Positions 8,251 through 16,547 are shown, numbered from the stretch's first letter. The stretch is DNA of 34,832 bases from Butyrivibrio sp. AC2005 (GCF_000424145.1 NZ_AUJI01000048.1:1-34832); one strand, 5' to 3'. Numbers and translations are program-made. Notes: generated by a model from the sequence alone, not told the origin.

Positions 8251-9867
8251 GTGGCAGAGAAGAAGACAAGCAAGGCAGCAGAGAAGGACACAGAAAAGAA
8301 GACAACTGCAAAGGCAACAGAGAAGGAGGCTGCAAAGAAGACAACCGAGAAAAAGGCTCCTGCAAAGAAGGAGACAGCAAAGAAGACAGAAAGCAAGAAA
8401 TCAAAAATAATAATAACTACAGCTGCCGATAATAATAAGACAGCAGAGAAGAAAGAAACAGCTTCAAAGACAGCTGAGAAAAAGCCTGCAGAAAAGAAAA
8501 CCACTGAGAAGAAGACGACCGAAAAGACTGCAGCCAAGAAGGAAGAGAAGGCTAAAACAGCTAAGGCTGCCGGCAAGAAGGCTGATACAGCTGCTAAGAC
8601 ACCCGAGTCTTCCGCTGATCTCGATGAGGAGACAAGAGAGAAGTTCCTCCAGAAGATCAGAGATCTTCTTGCTCTTGGAAAGAAAAAACAGAATACACTT
8701 GATTACAATGAGATAAGTGATTTCATGAAGGATCTTAACCTTGATGAGGATAACCTTGATAAGGTTCTTGAGCAGCTTGAGAGCGCCGGAATCGATATCA
8801 TCAGAATGGAAGAAGATGTTGACGTTGATATTCCTGATGATGACGGTGTTGTTCTTGGCGACGAGGATGAGGTTGATATGGAGAATATCGACCTGTCAGT
8901 TCCGGATGGAATCAGTATCGAGGATCCGGTACGTATGTACCTTAAGGAGATCGGTAAGGTTCCGCTTCTTACAGCTGAGCAGGAAATTAATCTTGCACAG
9001 CAGATGGAAGATGGTATGATGGCTGAGCGCATCCTTGCAAATGGTGGTATCGAAGGCCTTGATGTCAAGGAAGAAGAGCAGGATGCCTACGAGCGCGTTA
9101 AGGATTATGATGAGAAGAAGCTTCATAGCGTTTCCTACATGGGAAATGAGGCAAAGAAGCGCCTTGCAGAAGCCAACCTTCGTCTTGTTGTAAGTATTGC
9201 GAAGAGATATGTGGGCAGAGGAATGCTTTTCCTTGACCTTATCCAGGAAGGTAACCTTGGTCTTATCAAGGCTGTTGAGAAGTTCGATTTCCGTAAGGGC
9301 TTTAAGTTCTCAACCTACGCTACATGGTGGATCAGACAGGCTATCACCCGTGCTATTGCCGATCAGGCCAGAACAATTCGTATTCCTGTACATATGGTTG
9401 AGACTATCAATAAGCTCATCCGTATCAGCAGACAGTTGCTTCAGGAATTAGGCCGTGAACCCACTCCGGAAGAGATTGCCAAGGAGATGGGCATTCCGGT
9501 AGAGAGAGTAAGAGAAATTCTGAAAATTTCTCAGGAGCCTGTTTCACTTGAGACACCTATCGGTGAAGAGGAAGATTCACATCTTGGTGATTTCATTCAG
9601 GACGACAATGTTCCTGTACCTGCTGATGCAGCTGCATTTACACTTCTTAAGGAGCAGCTCGTTGAAGTGCTCGGTACTCTTACAGAGCGTGAGCAGAAGG
9701 TTCTCCGCCTCAGATTCGGTCTTGATGACGGAAGAGCAAGAACACTTGAAGAGGTTGGTAAGGAGTTCAACGTAACACGTGAGCGTATAAGACAGATCGA
9801 AGCCAAGGCACTTCGTAAGCTTCGTCATCCCAGCCGCAGCAGAAAACTTAAGGATTATCTGGACTAA
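8251..9867 (+). CDS. rpoD: Housekeeping sigma-70 factor with basic N-terminal extension
   Basis: 538 residues from a GTG start at 8251, behind GAAAGGAAG. Residues 1-122 are a low-complexity Lys/Ala/Glu/Thr tract (themes [17 protein letters not shown]), like a histone H1 tail and unlike ordinary RpoD. From about residue 123 it is conventional: region 1.1 ([16 protein letters not shown]), region 1.2 ([20 protein letters not shown]), region 2 ([40 protein letters not shown]), region 3, and region 4.2 ([20 protein letters not shown]). It directs RNA polymerase to TTGACA/TATAAT promoters, which do occur in this window. Strong codon bias fits high expression. It is co-transcribed with dnaG and trmK. 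Confidence 0.97.
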   Translation: MAEKKTSKAAEKDTEKKTTAKATEKEAAKKTTEKKAPAKKETAKKTESKKSKIIITTAADNNKTAEKKETASKTAEKKPAEKKTTEKKTTEKTAAKKEEKAKTAKAAGKKADTAAKTPESSADLDEETREKFLQKIRDLLALGKKKQNTLDYNEISDFMKDLNLDEDNLDKVLEQLESAGIDIIRMEEDVDVDIPDDDGVVLGDEDEVDMENIDLSVPDGISIEDPVRMYLKEIGKVPLLTAEQEINLAQQMEDGMMAERILANGGIEGLDVKEEEQDAYERVKDYDEKKLHSVSYMGNEAKKRLAEANLRLVVSIAKRYVGRGMLFLDLIQEGNLGLIKAVEKFDFRKGFKFSTYATWWIRQAITRAIADQARTIRIPVHMVETINKLIRISRQLLQELGREPTPEEIAKEMGIPVERVREILKISQEPVSLETPIGEEEDSHLGDFIQDDNVPVPADAAAFTLLKEQLVEVLGTLTEREQKVLRLRFGLDDGRARTLEEVGKEFNVTRERIRQIEAKALRKLRHPSRSRKLKDYLD

Positions 9868-9871
9868 TACT

Positions 9872-10612
9872 ATGAAAAATGTAGTTTTATCAGAAAGATT
9901 AGGCGCAGTTGCAGGGCTCGTAAGGAGCGCTGCAAGCGTCTGTGATATCGGGACGGATCATGGATTCGTTCCGATTTATCTTATTAATTCGGGGGCGTGC
10001 GAAAAAGTCATAGCAATGGACATAAATAAGGGCCCCCTTGAAAGAGCAGATGAACATATAAGAGAATTTGGCCTCGAGAACAAAATTGAGACCCGTCTTT
10101 CAAACGGAATGGAGAAGCTTTCCGAAGGAGAAGCGGAAGTAATAGTCTGTGCCGGAATGGGCGGACTACTCATGAAAAGAATTATAGAAGACGGACAGCC
10201 CCGCAAAAAGGGCGTAAAAAGAATGGTTCTACAGCCCCAGTCAGACCTTCGGCTTTTCAGAGAATATCTGAGAAGTGAGCACTTTTTCATAGAGGATGAG
10301 GCAGAGATTTTTGAAGAGGGAAAATACTATGTCGCCATGAGCGTAAGAGTAAGTGACGACGATAATAATGACCTCTATGACAGAGCTATCCGCGAACTTG
10401 GTGATGTGAGCGAAGCTGACGCCATAAGGATCTGTGACCGCTTTGGACCGTCTCTTATTCTTAAAAAGGATGAAACTCTCAAAAAATACCTGACCCATGA
10501 GAAGGAGATTCTCGAGGGCATTTTATTAAAATTATCTGAAAATGAGCATACGGAAAGAATGCATGATATTATGGATAAAATAAACGATATTACAATCGTT
10601 CTTTCGATGTAA
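9872..10612 (+). CDS. trmK: tRNA (adenine-22-N1)-methyltransferase
   Basis: 246 residues. It is an S-adenosylmethionine-dependent Rossmann methyltransferase of the TrmK/DUF633 family, which methylates A22 in the D-loop region of tRNA. Motif I is VCDIGTDHGFVPIYLI, motif II follows with VIAMDINKGPLERADEHI, and the catalytic-side motif is VIVCAGMGGLLM; VLQPQSDLRLFREYL is another family hallmark. The C-terminal 70 residues form the expected coiled-coil extension. The start lies only 4 bases after the rpoD stop, so it is translationally coupled; rpoD-trmK adjacency is common in Firmicutes. The usual Nif3-like partner does not follow here. Confidence 0.92.
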   Translation: MKNVVLSERLGAVAGLVRSAASVCDIGTDHGFVPIYLINSGACEKVIAMDINKGPLERADEHIREFGLENKIETRLSNGMEKLSEGEAEVIVCAGMGGLLMKRIIEDGQPRKKGVKRMVLQPQSDLRLFREYLRSEHFFIEDEAEIFEEGKYYVAMSVRVSDDDNNDLYDRAIRELGDVSEADAIRICDRFGPSLILKKDETLKKYLTHEKEILEGILLKLSENEHTERMHDIMDKINDITIVLSM

Positions 10613-10648
10613 TACTGTTTTTTTAATAATCACCATGGAGGTCATGTT

Positions 10649-12301
10649 ATGCCAAAGCTTATTATTGAAGGTGAAGAGAGAGAATACGAAAAGGGTACAA
10701 CCTTTGAAACGATCGCAAAGGATTATCAGGACAGGTTTGATAATCAGATTGTGGCAGTAATATATGGAACGAGAATCCGCGAGCTGATGAAGAAGGTGGA
10801 CAGAGATGAGAAGCTTTCCTTTATCACTACTGCCGATGAGATAGGTAATAACACCTATACCAGAACAGCTCTTATGATGCTTATTAAGGCTGTCCGTGAT
10901 GTAGCCGGTGATAAGCCTGCCTATACCAAGGTTGAGTACAAAATAGGTAATGCCTTCTTCTGCAATGTCAGAAGTGATTTTCCTGTTACAGAGGAATTTG
11001 CCCAGGGCGTTCAGAAACGCATGGAGGAAATGGTAAAGCAGGAGATACCGATTTTCAAGAAGGGCTATCCTCTTGCAGATGCTGTTGATATTTTCAGAAA
11101 AGAAGGCCTTGATGACAAGATAAGGCTCCTTCGATATAGAAGAAGTTCTGAAGTAAATGTCTATAAGCTCGATGATTTCAGCGACTATTTTTATGGATAT
11201 ATGCTTCCCAACACCTCATATGTAAAGTGGTTCAGGGTTGAAAAATATCATGATGGACTGCTTCTCCACCTTCCTTCCAGAAGGCATCCTGATGAGATTA
11301 CGGATAGCGAGCCCAGAGAGAAGCTCTTTAACGAGATGGTTCGTTCCACACAGTGGGGACAGATGATGGGCATAGATACTGTTGGTGATCTTAATGATGC
11401 TATCTGCAGAGGCGAGTTCAGTAACCTTATGCTTGTGCAGGAGGCTTTGCAGGAGCGCCGTATAGGTGAGATAGCGCAAAAGATTTACGAGCGTAAGGAT
11501 GTAAGGTTTGTAATGATCGCAGGACCGAGCTCCTCAGGAAAAACTTCCTTTGCTAACAGACTTTCGATCCAGATGCGCACCTATGGACTAAATCCTCATC
11601 CTATAAGTCTTGATAACTACTTCGTGGATCGGGTTGATACTCCTCTTAATGAGGACGGAAGCTACAACTTTGAGTGTCTCGAGGCTCTTGATGTGGAGCA
11701 GTTTAATAAGGATATGGTGGCTCTTCTTAATGGCGAGAGGGTTGAGATGCCTACCTTTAATTTCGTTTCAGGTAAGCGTGAGATGAATGGAGATTACCTC
11801 CAGCTTAAGTCCGGTGATGTTCTTGTTATCGAGGGAATCCATGGACTTAACGAGAAGATGAGCTATGCACTTCCGGCAGAGTCCAAGTTTAAGATATATA
11901 TAAGTGCACTTACCACACTTAGCGTAGATGCGCACAACAGAATTCCTACAACCGATGGACGACTTATAAGACGTATTGTCCGCGATGCCAGAACCCGCGG
12001 AGCTTCAGCAAAGCACACTATCGCAATGTGGGATTCCGTAAGAAGAGGTGAGCACCAGAATATCTTCCCCTTCCAGGAGGGTGCAGATGAGATGTTCAAC
12101 TCCGCTCAGATTTATGAGCTTGCAGTTTTGAAGCAATATGCAGAGCCGCTCCTTTTTGCAATACAACAGGACGAGCCTGAATACTTCGAAGCGAAGAGAC
12201 TTCTGAAGTTCCTGGACTACTTTGTTGCGGTTGACTCGCAGACACTTCCAAAGAATTCTCTTACGAGAGAGTTTGTTGGCGGAAGCTGCTTTAAGGTTTG
12301 A
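10649..12301 (+). CDS. Nucleoside kinase with TGS and ThrRS-like N-terminal domains
   Basis: 550 residues. Residues 1-60 look like a TGS domain, and about 60-260 resemble the editing-associated second domain of threonyl-tRNA synthetase without its catalytic core. From about residue 285 it is a uridine-kinase/phosphoribulokinase-type P-loop kinase: MIAGPSSSGKTSFANRL (Walker A), HPISLDNYFVDR (catalytic Asp region) and DVLVIEGIHGLN (Walker B region). The ribosome site ATGGAGG lies 8 bases before the ATG. The family is common in Clostridia and probably phosphorylates a nucleoside; the true substrate is not settled by the sequence. It ends the housekeeping block at a terminator. Confidence 0.9.
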   Translation: MPKLIIEGEEREYEKGTTFETIAKDYQDRFDNQIVAVIYGTRIRELMKKVDRDEKLSFITTADEIGNNTYTRTALMMLIKAVRDVAGDKPAYTKVEYKIGNAFFCNVRSDFPVTEEFAQGVQKRMEEMVKQEIPIFKKGYPLADAVDIFRKEGLDDKIRLLRYRRSSEVNVYKLDDFSDYFYGYMLPNTSYVKWFRVEKYHDGLLLHLPSRRHPDEITDSEPREKLFNEMVRSTQWGQMMGIDTVGDLNDAICRGEFSNLMLVQEALQERRIGEIAQKIYERKDVRFVMIAGPSSSGKTSFANRLSIQMRTYGLNPHPISLDNYFVDRVDTPLNEDGSYNFECLEALDVEQFNKDMVALLNGERVEMPTFNFVSGKREMNGDYLQLKSGDVLVIEGIHGLNEKMSYALPAESKFKIYISALTTLSVDAHNRIPTTDGRLIRRIVRDARTRGASAKHTIAMWDSVRRGEHQNIFPFQEGADEMFNSAQIYELAVLKQYAEPLLFAIQQDEPEYFEAKRLLKFLDYFVAVDSQTLPKNSLTREFVGGSCFKV

Positions 12302-12307
12302 TATGAA

Positions 12308-12339
12308 AAGCCCCCTGCCTCTAATGAGGCAAGGGGCTT
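12308..12339. terminator. Bidirectional hairpin terminator
   Basis: AAGCCCCCTGCCTC (12308-12321) and GAGGCAAGGGGCTT (12326-12339) form a 14-pair stem with one mismatch around TAAT. It lies between convergent reading frames: the kinase gene on the plus strand and the surface-protein fragment on the minus strand. CTTTTC follows on the minus strand. Confidence 0.8.
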
Positions 12340-12344
12340 ATATG

Positions 12345-12815
12345 TTATTCTGCGGCAGTATCATCACTGGCTGTAATTTCTGTAATTTCAGAATCTTCAG
12401 TGGTGTTGCTATTGTCGTCAACTGTAGTATCTTCTGGCGCTTCAGAATTTACATCATTGTTTTCGCCAGAATTTTCATCAGAAGTCACATCAGAATTTTC
12501 ATCAGTATTCTCGTTAGTGGTTTCAGGTGTAGGTGTATTTTCTTCTGGAGCCACATTATCTGAGATAGCTTCTTCTGAAGGATTATTATCTGAAGGTTCT
12601 GCTTGTTCCTCTTCTGGCATTTCGTCCTGACTTTCATAATTTATGTCTTGATCGCTTTCATCGAAGATTTCATCATCTGCTTCATAATCCTCAGAAATGA
12701 ATTCTTCACCCTCGTCGAAATTGAAAATTTCCTCACTTATATTAAGTCCATGGAAGTCTGATACCATTGAGGTAGCCAGAAGATTAGGGTTGGTGTAGTG
12801 CTTGGGGAAATCAAT
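12345..12815 (-). pseudogene. 3' fragment of a surface-protein gene (paralogue of 22987-25860)
   Basis: An ATG at 12765-12767 would give a 140-residue acidic protein (MVSDFHGLNISEEIFNFDEG, then a Glu/Asp/Ser/Thr/Asn-rich tail). The frame stays open upstream of that ATG, and the upstream codons read IDFPKHYTNPNLLATS. The 957-residue protein at 22987 contains IDFPKHYTNPNLIKTS followed by KMATFKGLNIKEEIFLFDEN. The two are therefore homologous from 12815 to the acidic tail, and the homology begins in the middle of a domain. No ribosome site precedes the ATG. I read it as the surviving 3' end of a second copy, broken by a rearrangement next to the poly-T tract and the ECF-type promoter at 12857. 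A functional short protein cannot be excluded. Confidence 0.75.
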
Positions 12816-12856
12816 AGTACTAAAAAAGTTTTTTTAATTTTTTTTTTTAGAAAAAG

Positions 12857-12888
12857 TGAAACCTTTTTGAATCCTATCCCCTCTAAGT
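12857..12888 (+). promoter_or_regulatory. ECF-sigma-type promoter, copy 1
   Basis: TGAAACC (12857-12863) is followed after 17 bases by CTCTAAGT (12881-12888). An A/T-tract lies just upstream (12826-12855), as often seen at ECF promoters. The TGAAAC -35 is the classical Firmicute ECF type (for example sigma-W/M/X). The start is about 35 bases ahead of the small gene at 12924. The copy at 14740 has the same elements at the same spacing. Confidence 0.7.
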
Positions 12889-12923
12889 AGTATAAGACAA
12901 AAAAGAAGGGCAGGTAGAAAGCC

Positions 12924-13133
12924 ATGCTTAAGGAATTAGATCAGGGATGGAATGAGCTAATACGAAAAGGAAGAATTCACAGAGGTAACAGACTTCTTGG
13001 GCAAATTACAAGAAGGAAGAAAGAAAAATTACGCGCATACAATTATAAAATGATTAAAAATGTTAAAATGGCACTTGTATATGATTGTGATTTGGATAAA
13101 ATTGTATTAGCGATTTTTTATATAACAGTTTAA
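12924..13133 (+). CDS. Small basic protein, copy 1, unknown family
   Basis: 69 residues starting MLKELDQGWNELIRKGRIHR and continuing GNRLLGQITRRKKEKLRAYN. The first half is strongly basic and probably helical; the last 20 residues (MALVYDCDLDKIVLAIFYI) are more hydrophobic. The ribosome region AAGAAGGGCAGG lies upstream. The first 25 codons are mirrored by the small gene at 14803: of the differences I count, about four are silent third-position changes and the reading frame is kept, which supports real coding. It is the first gene behind ECF-type promoter copy 1 and is followed by the zinc-ribbon gene at 13167. I do not recognise the family. It could be a peptide regulator, a membrane-active stress peptide or a leader peptide. 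Confidence 0.6.
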   Translation: MLKELDQGWNELIRKGRIHRGNRLLGQITRRKKEKLRAYNYKMIKNVKMALVYDCDLDKIVLAIFYITV

Positions 13134-13166
13134 TAAATTAAACAATATTAAGAAGGAGAACGGAAA

Positions 13167-13688
13167 ATGGCTTTTTTTGAAGAGTTAGGTGAAAAGATTT
13201 CTAAGGGTAGCCAGGATGCTGTACAGAAAACTAAGGATATGGCTAATGTAGTCAATTTGACAAATGAGAACAACAATCTTGATAAGAGGATTGCTGCAAC
13301 AAAAAAGCAGATAGGAATTAGCGTTTATGATGCATTATTTGAAAAAATGTCTTTGGAAGATATCCAGAATGCGTCAAGTCCTGCTGAGATTTCAGATACT
13401 CTTTGGACAGGTCTTTGTCAGTTGGTAGTAGATATTAAGAATTTTGAGCAGACTAAGCTTGATAATTTTGAAAAGATTCGTGATCTTAAAGGCGAGAGCC
13501 TTTGCCCTAAATGCGGTAAACTGCTTCCCAAGGGAGCTGCATTTTGCACAGCATGCGGCGAAAAGATTCAGAAGTCAGAGCCAGCACCTGTTGCTCCTGC
13601 AACAGGAAAAGTTTGTCCTAACTGTGGAAAACAGTTGAGTGAAGATGCTGTATTCTGTACAGGTTGTGGAACAAAGGTGGCAGAGTGA
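13167..13688 (+). CDS. Double zinc-ribbon protein
   Basis: 173 residues, soluble, with no signal or membrane segment. Residues 1-110 are helical and coiled-coil-like (NLDKRIAATKKQIGISVYDA is typical of small Lachnospiraceae zinc-ribbon proteins). Two CxxC...CxxC zinc ribbons follow: LCPKCGKLLPKGAAFCTACG and VCPNCGKQLSEDAVFCTGCG, separated by a Pro/Ala linker. The role is unknown; such ribbons usually serve protein or nucleic-acid contacts. The ribosome site AGAAGGAG is strong. It lies 33 bases after the small basic gene and is followed by another zinc-ribbon gene at 13781, so it belongs to module 1 of the ECF-type cluster. Confidence 0.8.
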   Translation: MAFFEELGEKISKGSQDAVQKTKDMANVVNLTNENNNLDKRIAATKKQIGISVYDALFEKMSLEDIQNASSPAEISDTLWTGLCQLVVDIKNFEQTKLDNFEKIRDLKGESLCPKCGKLLPKGAAFCTACGEKIQKSEPAPVAPATGKVCPNCGKQLSEDAVFCTGCGTKVAE

Positions 13689-13780
13689 TTTAAAAAGGTT
13701 TCTATAGAAAGTGGGAGAGACAGATATTCATATGAGAGTTTTGTTGCTGAATAAAGAGGTTTTTAAAGAGGGATAGAGAT

Positions 13781-14632
13781 ATGTTTTGTATATACTGTGG
13801 TAGTTCTATTGATGATTCTGCTACTTTTTGTCCTAAATGTGGGAAAAAGATATATGGTTCCAAAAGTACTGAAAGTGTTCTGATTGAGAATGCTCCTAAA
13901 AAGAAATCCAGAGTTCCGCTTTTGGTGTCAGTGATAGCGCTATGCTTTATTATAAGTGCCGGTGGTGCTGCTTACTTCGTCCTTCATATGGAGAAGAATA
14001 AAGTGGCTGATGTTGAGACCTCCGAGGAAAATAAAGAAACTGAAAACGGAGAGGGTGAAAATGCTTTGTCAGCATTGTTTGGTGGCAATTCGGAAAATGA
14101 AGCTGACATATTACAGGAAGATGCAAAGCAGGAAAACGTTGATGAAGCAGCTTTGGAAAATGGCTATGCTAATAGTACAGCAGTTGCCGATTCCCAGGAG
14201 GGGCAGTCTAATGGCTCGGTGGATTCATTTCTTAGAAGTTCACAGCCTTCAGATGATACAGGTAGTACCGTTTTAGCCTCTGCAAACAATGCAACAGGTC
14301 CTGGCGCGGAGTTTAATTCATCCATTGGAATGGAAAATGACTTATCGGAGAACTCTGATTACCTGCTTCCTGAGAGTAATGTCAGGCTCTACAGTGAGGC
14401 AGAGCTTAGGAAGTTTTCTGCTGAGGAATTGCGAATTGCCAGAAATGAGATTTATGCAAGATATGGTCGCAAATTCCAGGATACTGAACTTCAGAGGTAC
14501 TTTGATAATAAATCCTGGTACAGAGCTCAGTACGAACCAGACGAGTTTGACAAATTTGGAAACAATGTTCTTTCTGATATAGAGAAAGAAAACGCTGAAA
14601 TTATTAAAAAAGTAGAAGAAACAAAATCATAA
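13781..14632 (+). CDS. Zinc-ribbon membrane protein with YARHG domain
   Basis: 283 residues. The N-terminus is a cytoplasmic zinc ribbon (FCIYCGSSIDDSATFCPKCG). One membrane helix follows at about residues 45-69 (VPLLVSVIALCFIISAGGAA), then an acidic, low-complexity extracytoplasmic linker of about 120 residues. The C-terminal 75 residues are a YARHG domain: RKFSAEELRIARNEIYARYG, FQDTELQRYF and KSWYRAQYEPDEF. YARHG is an extracellular domain of uncertain function, often found in envelope proteins. The topology (zinc ribbon inside, YARHG outside) suggests a signalling or scaffold protein linking envelope and cytoplasm. It is the last gene of module 1 and is followed at once by a terminator. 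Confidence 0.88.
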   Translation: MFCIYCGSSIDDSATFCPKCGKKIYGSKSTESVLIENAPKKKSRVPLLVSVIALCFIISAGGAAYFVLHMEKNKVADVETSEENKETENGEGENALSALFGGNSENEADILQEDAKQENVDEAALENGYANSTAVADSQEGQSNGSVDSFLRSSQPSDDTGSTVLASANNATGPGAEFNSSIGMENDLSENSDYLLPESNVRLYSEAELRKFSAEELRIARNEIYARYGRKFQDTELQRYFDNKSWYRAQYEPDEFDKFGNNVLSDIEKENAEIIKKVEETKS

Positions 14633-14637
14633 AAGGG

Positions 14638-14680
14638 AAGCTGTCATAAAGGCAATACTGTCTGCATGGCAGCTTTTTTT
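14638..14680 (+). terminator. Rho-independent terminator of module 1
   Basis: AAGCTGTCAT (14638-14647) pairs with ATGGCAGCTT (14666-14675), followed by an uninterrupted run of T to 14680. The stop codon of the YARHG gene is 5 bases before the stem. Confidence 0.85.
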
Positions 14681-14739
14681 ATGCAAATTTTCGTTAAAAA
14701 AATGGCGAAAAAATTTTTTTAAAAAATTTTCAAAAAAAG

Positions 14740-14771
14740 TGAAACCTTTTTGGATTTAGATCCCTCTAAGT
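14740..14771 (+). promoter_or_regulatory. ECF-sigma-type promoter, copy 2
   Basis: TGAAACC (14740-14746) and CTCTAAGT (14764-14771) have exactly the same 24-base offset as in copy 1 at 12857. The upstream tract (14697-14737) is again nearly pure A/T. The spacer sequences differ (GAATCCTATC versus GGATTTAGAT) while the two boxes are conserved, which is what selection on a promoter would produce. Confidence 0.7.
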
Positions 14772-14802
14772 ATTATAAGACGAAATGAAAGGCAGGAAAA
14801 AT

Positions 14803-14922
14803 ATGCTTACGGAATTAAATCAGGGATGGATGGAGCTGATACGAAAGGGGAAAATTCACAGAGGTAACAGACTAATTAAAAGAATGATTCCTAAAGTTAC
14901 AGATGTTTTGAGAAAAAAGTGA
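14803..14922 (+). CDS. Small basic protein, copy 2
   Basis: 39 residues: MLTELNQGWMELIRKGKIHR, then GNRLIKRMIPKVTDVLRKK and TGA at 14920-14922. It is a close relative of the first part of the protein at 12924, with the same place behind the second ECF-type promoter and a similar upstream GGCAGG ribosome region. The two C-termini differ, so the conserved part is the first 25 residues. The silent differences and kept frame support translation. The net charge is strongly positive. The 200 bases that follow, before the zinc-ribbon gene at 15131, are AT-rich and contain only a ten-codon frame with a good ribosome site (15020-15052). Confidence 0.6.
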   Translation: MLTELNQGWMELIRKGKIHRGNRLIKRMIPKVTDVLRKK

Positions 14923-15130
14923 AATCATAAATTAAAATATTCTTGCTAAATATATATATATATTATCATAGCCTGTAGAGGTGTTAATTATTAACATTTT
15001 TCTTAGGAGGGAACAAGTAATGAATATCGATAAAACATCTAATGGCTCATAGGCCTTTAGCCTTGCTCTAGGCAAAAATTCAAATACAAAAGAAACAATT
15101 ATATTTCCATAGGAAGGAAAGGTATAAGTA

Positions 15131-15742
15131 ATGTACTGTGCTAAATGTGGTAGTGAAATGGAAAATGATGCAATGTTTTGCCCCAAGTGTGGAGCGAAAG
15201 TTCTGCAAGAAGGAACAGGAATTAAGGCGCAATTGTCTAATTCAACAAAGATGGTTGCAAGTAATATATCAGGGAATAAGATATCAATTTCATATCTGGT
15301 TCTTTCAATTTTGCAGATAATCATTTTTATTCTTTGGTTTATGCCTGCCATTGCAACAAATAATTACGGTTACAAAGATGAAATTTCAATGGGCAGAGCT
15401 TTTATGGAAGTTCCGGTAATAGGAATAATAATAATACTTGTACAGGTAGCAACAATCTTGGGATCGTTAGCAAAGACAGTTAATAAAAGTATCAATACAA
15501 AGATTATCCCTATACTTGGAATAATATCTAACTTATTTGTCTTTTTTGGAGGCAGCTTTGTTCTTTCTGAAGGCTCCAGAGCATTACAGGATTCGGGATA
15601 TGCAGGTGTAGCGACCATGGATTTTACTAATGCAGGCGCATTCCTGTTTTTTATGGCTCTTGTAATGTTTATAGTATGGATTGCAAATTTGGTCGTTGGA
15701 ATAATAGTTTCAAAGAAAATGAAGGAGTATGCAAATGCTTAA
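15131..15742 (+). CDS. Zinc-ribbon protein with four membrane helices
   Basis: 203 residues. An N-terminal zinc ribbon (YCAKCGSEMENDAMFCPKCG) is followed by a short linker and about four hydrophobic helices: LVLSILQIIIFILWFMPAIA, VIGIIIILVQVATILGSLA, IIPILGIISNLFVFFGGSF and LFFMALVMFIVWIANLVVGI. There is no enzymatic motif. This is a common but uncharacterised Firmicute architecture. The ribosome site GGAAGGAAAGG is good. The 3' end overlaps the following lipoprotein frame, so the two are co-translated. It belongs to module 2 of the ECF-type cluster. Confidence 0.8.
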   Translation: MYCAKCGSEMENDAMFCPKCGAKVLQEGTGIKAQLSNSTKMVASNISGNKISISYLVLSILQIIIFILWFMPAIATNNYGYKDEISMGRAFMEVPVIGIIIILVQVATILGSLAKTVNKSINTKIIPILGIISNLFVFFGGSFVLSEGSRALQDSGYAGVATMDFTNAGAFLFFMALVMFIVWIANLVVGIIVSKKMKEYANA

Positions 15743-15989
15743 GAAAAAGATTGCGATTGTAACTGTTTTGATGCTTGCATTCTGCACTGTTGGATGTGCA
15801 AAAAAAGGTACTTGCGAAACATGTGGTAAAACAGCTGAATTGTACCGCTTCACAGAAAAAACAAGCGTTATGGGCGTTGGAGAAACTAAGACTTTTAAGG
15901 TATGTGAGTCATGCATGGATGAAATAATTAAAGTTATAGATGAAGATACTTATGGTCTTACGACATACACATATGAAAAAATAAACTAA
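15735..15989 (+). CDS. Small lipoprotein with two CxxC pairs
   Basis: 84 residues from ATG 15735. An ATG six bases earlier is also in frame, but AAGGAG at 15722-15727 is spaced better for 15735. The signal peptide (MLKKKIAIVTVLMLAFCTVG) ends at the lipobox TVGC. The mature part is short and carries two CxxC pairs, CETCGK and CESCMDE, about 35 residues apart, which could bind a metal or be redox-active outside the cell. The frame overlaps the end of the zinc-ribbon membrane gene by 8 bases. No family is recognised. An exported metal-binding ribbon beside several cytoplasmic zinc ribbons is a recurring theme in this locus. Confidence 0.75.
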   Translation: MLKKKIAIVTVLMLAFCTVGCAKKGTCETCGKTAELYRFTEKTSVMGVGETKTFKVCESCMDEIIKVIDEDTYGLTTYTYEKIN

Positions 15990-16023
15990 ATAAATACATG
16001 TTAAAAGAAAGGAATAAAAAAAT

Positions 16024-16455
16024 ATGAAAAATGTTATGAAAAAGATGATTATCAGCGTATGCATGATGGCAGTTTTGTGCTTCACACTTACTGCATGTGG
16101 TGGTAAAAGTGTTGATGGCTATTGGATTGGAACGCATGAGAATAGTCAGGGAGTGAACATATATTATGCATTAGAGGTTACAGGTAGTGACTTTAGATTT
16201 GAGATATTTCCACTGAATCACGATGGAACAGGTGTTGGCGCAGTTGAGAAGACAGATGAAGGTGTTGATTTATACTTCGACACAGGTGAATGGGTGAAAA
16301 ATAATCCCCTTCATGTAGCCCTGGCAGAAAGTGGTAAGCGTATAGCTATTACATGTGATAGAGATGATTTTGGGTCTTTGTCCATGAAAAAAGCAGATAA
16401 AGATGAATTCAACAGTTTTATAGAAGAACATCTCCATCCTGCTAAATGGGAATAA
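16024..16455 (+). CDS. Small lipoprotein, unknown function
   Basis: 143 residues. The signal peptide MKNVMKKMIISVCMMAVLCF ends with the lipobox LTAC (Cys at about 25). The mature part reads as a small beta-rich, lipocalin-like fold of the type seen in many Firmicute lipoproteins (VDGYWIGTHENSQGVNIYYA, FEIFPLNHDGTGVG, KRIAITCDRDDFGSLSM), ending in EEHLHPAKWE. I do not recognise a named family. The ribosome site AAAGAAAGG lies before the ATG, 34 bases after the previous gene, consistent with the same module 2 transcript. Confidence 0.7.
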   Translation: MKNVMKKMIISVCMMAVLCFTLTACGGKSVDGYWIGTHENSQGVNIYYALEVTGSDFRFEIFPLNHDGTGVGAVEKTDEGVDLYFDTGEWVKNNPLHVALAESGKRIAITCDRDDFGSLSMKKADKDEFNSFIEEHLHPAKWE

Positions 16456-16547
16456 TGATTTGTCACCAAAAAGCTAACTGAGAAGCAAATACAAAAGATA
16501 TTAGTAAATTATATAACGTTTTTATTTCAGATGGAGGGAAATATAAA

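Noticed and set aside
8184..8576. 130-codon minus-strand frame opposite the start of rpoD
   Set aside because: Its Phe/Ser/Val-rich sequence is the mirror of the Lys/Glu/Ala codons of the RpoD tail.
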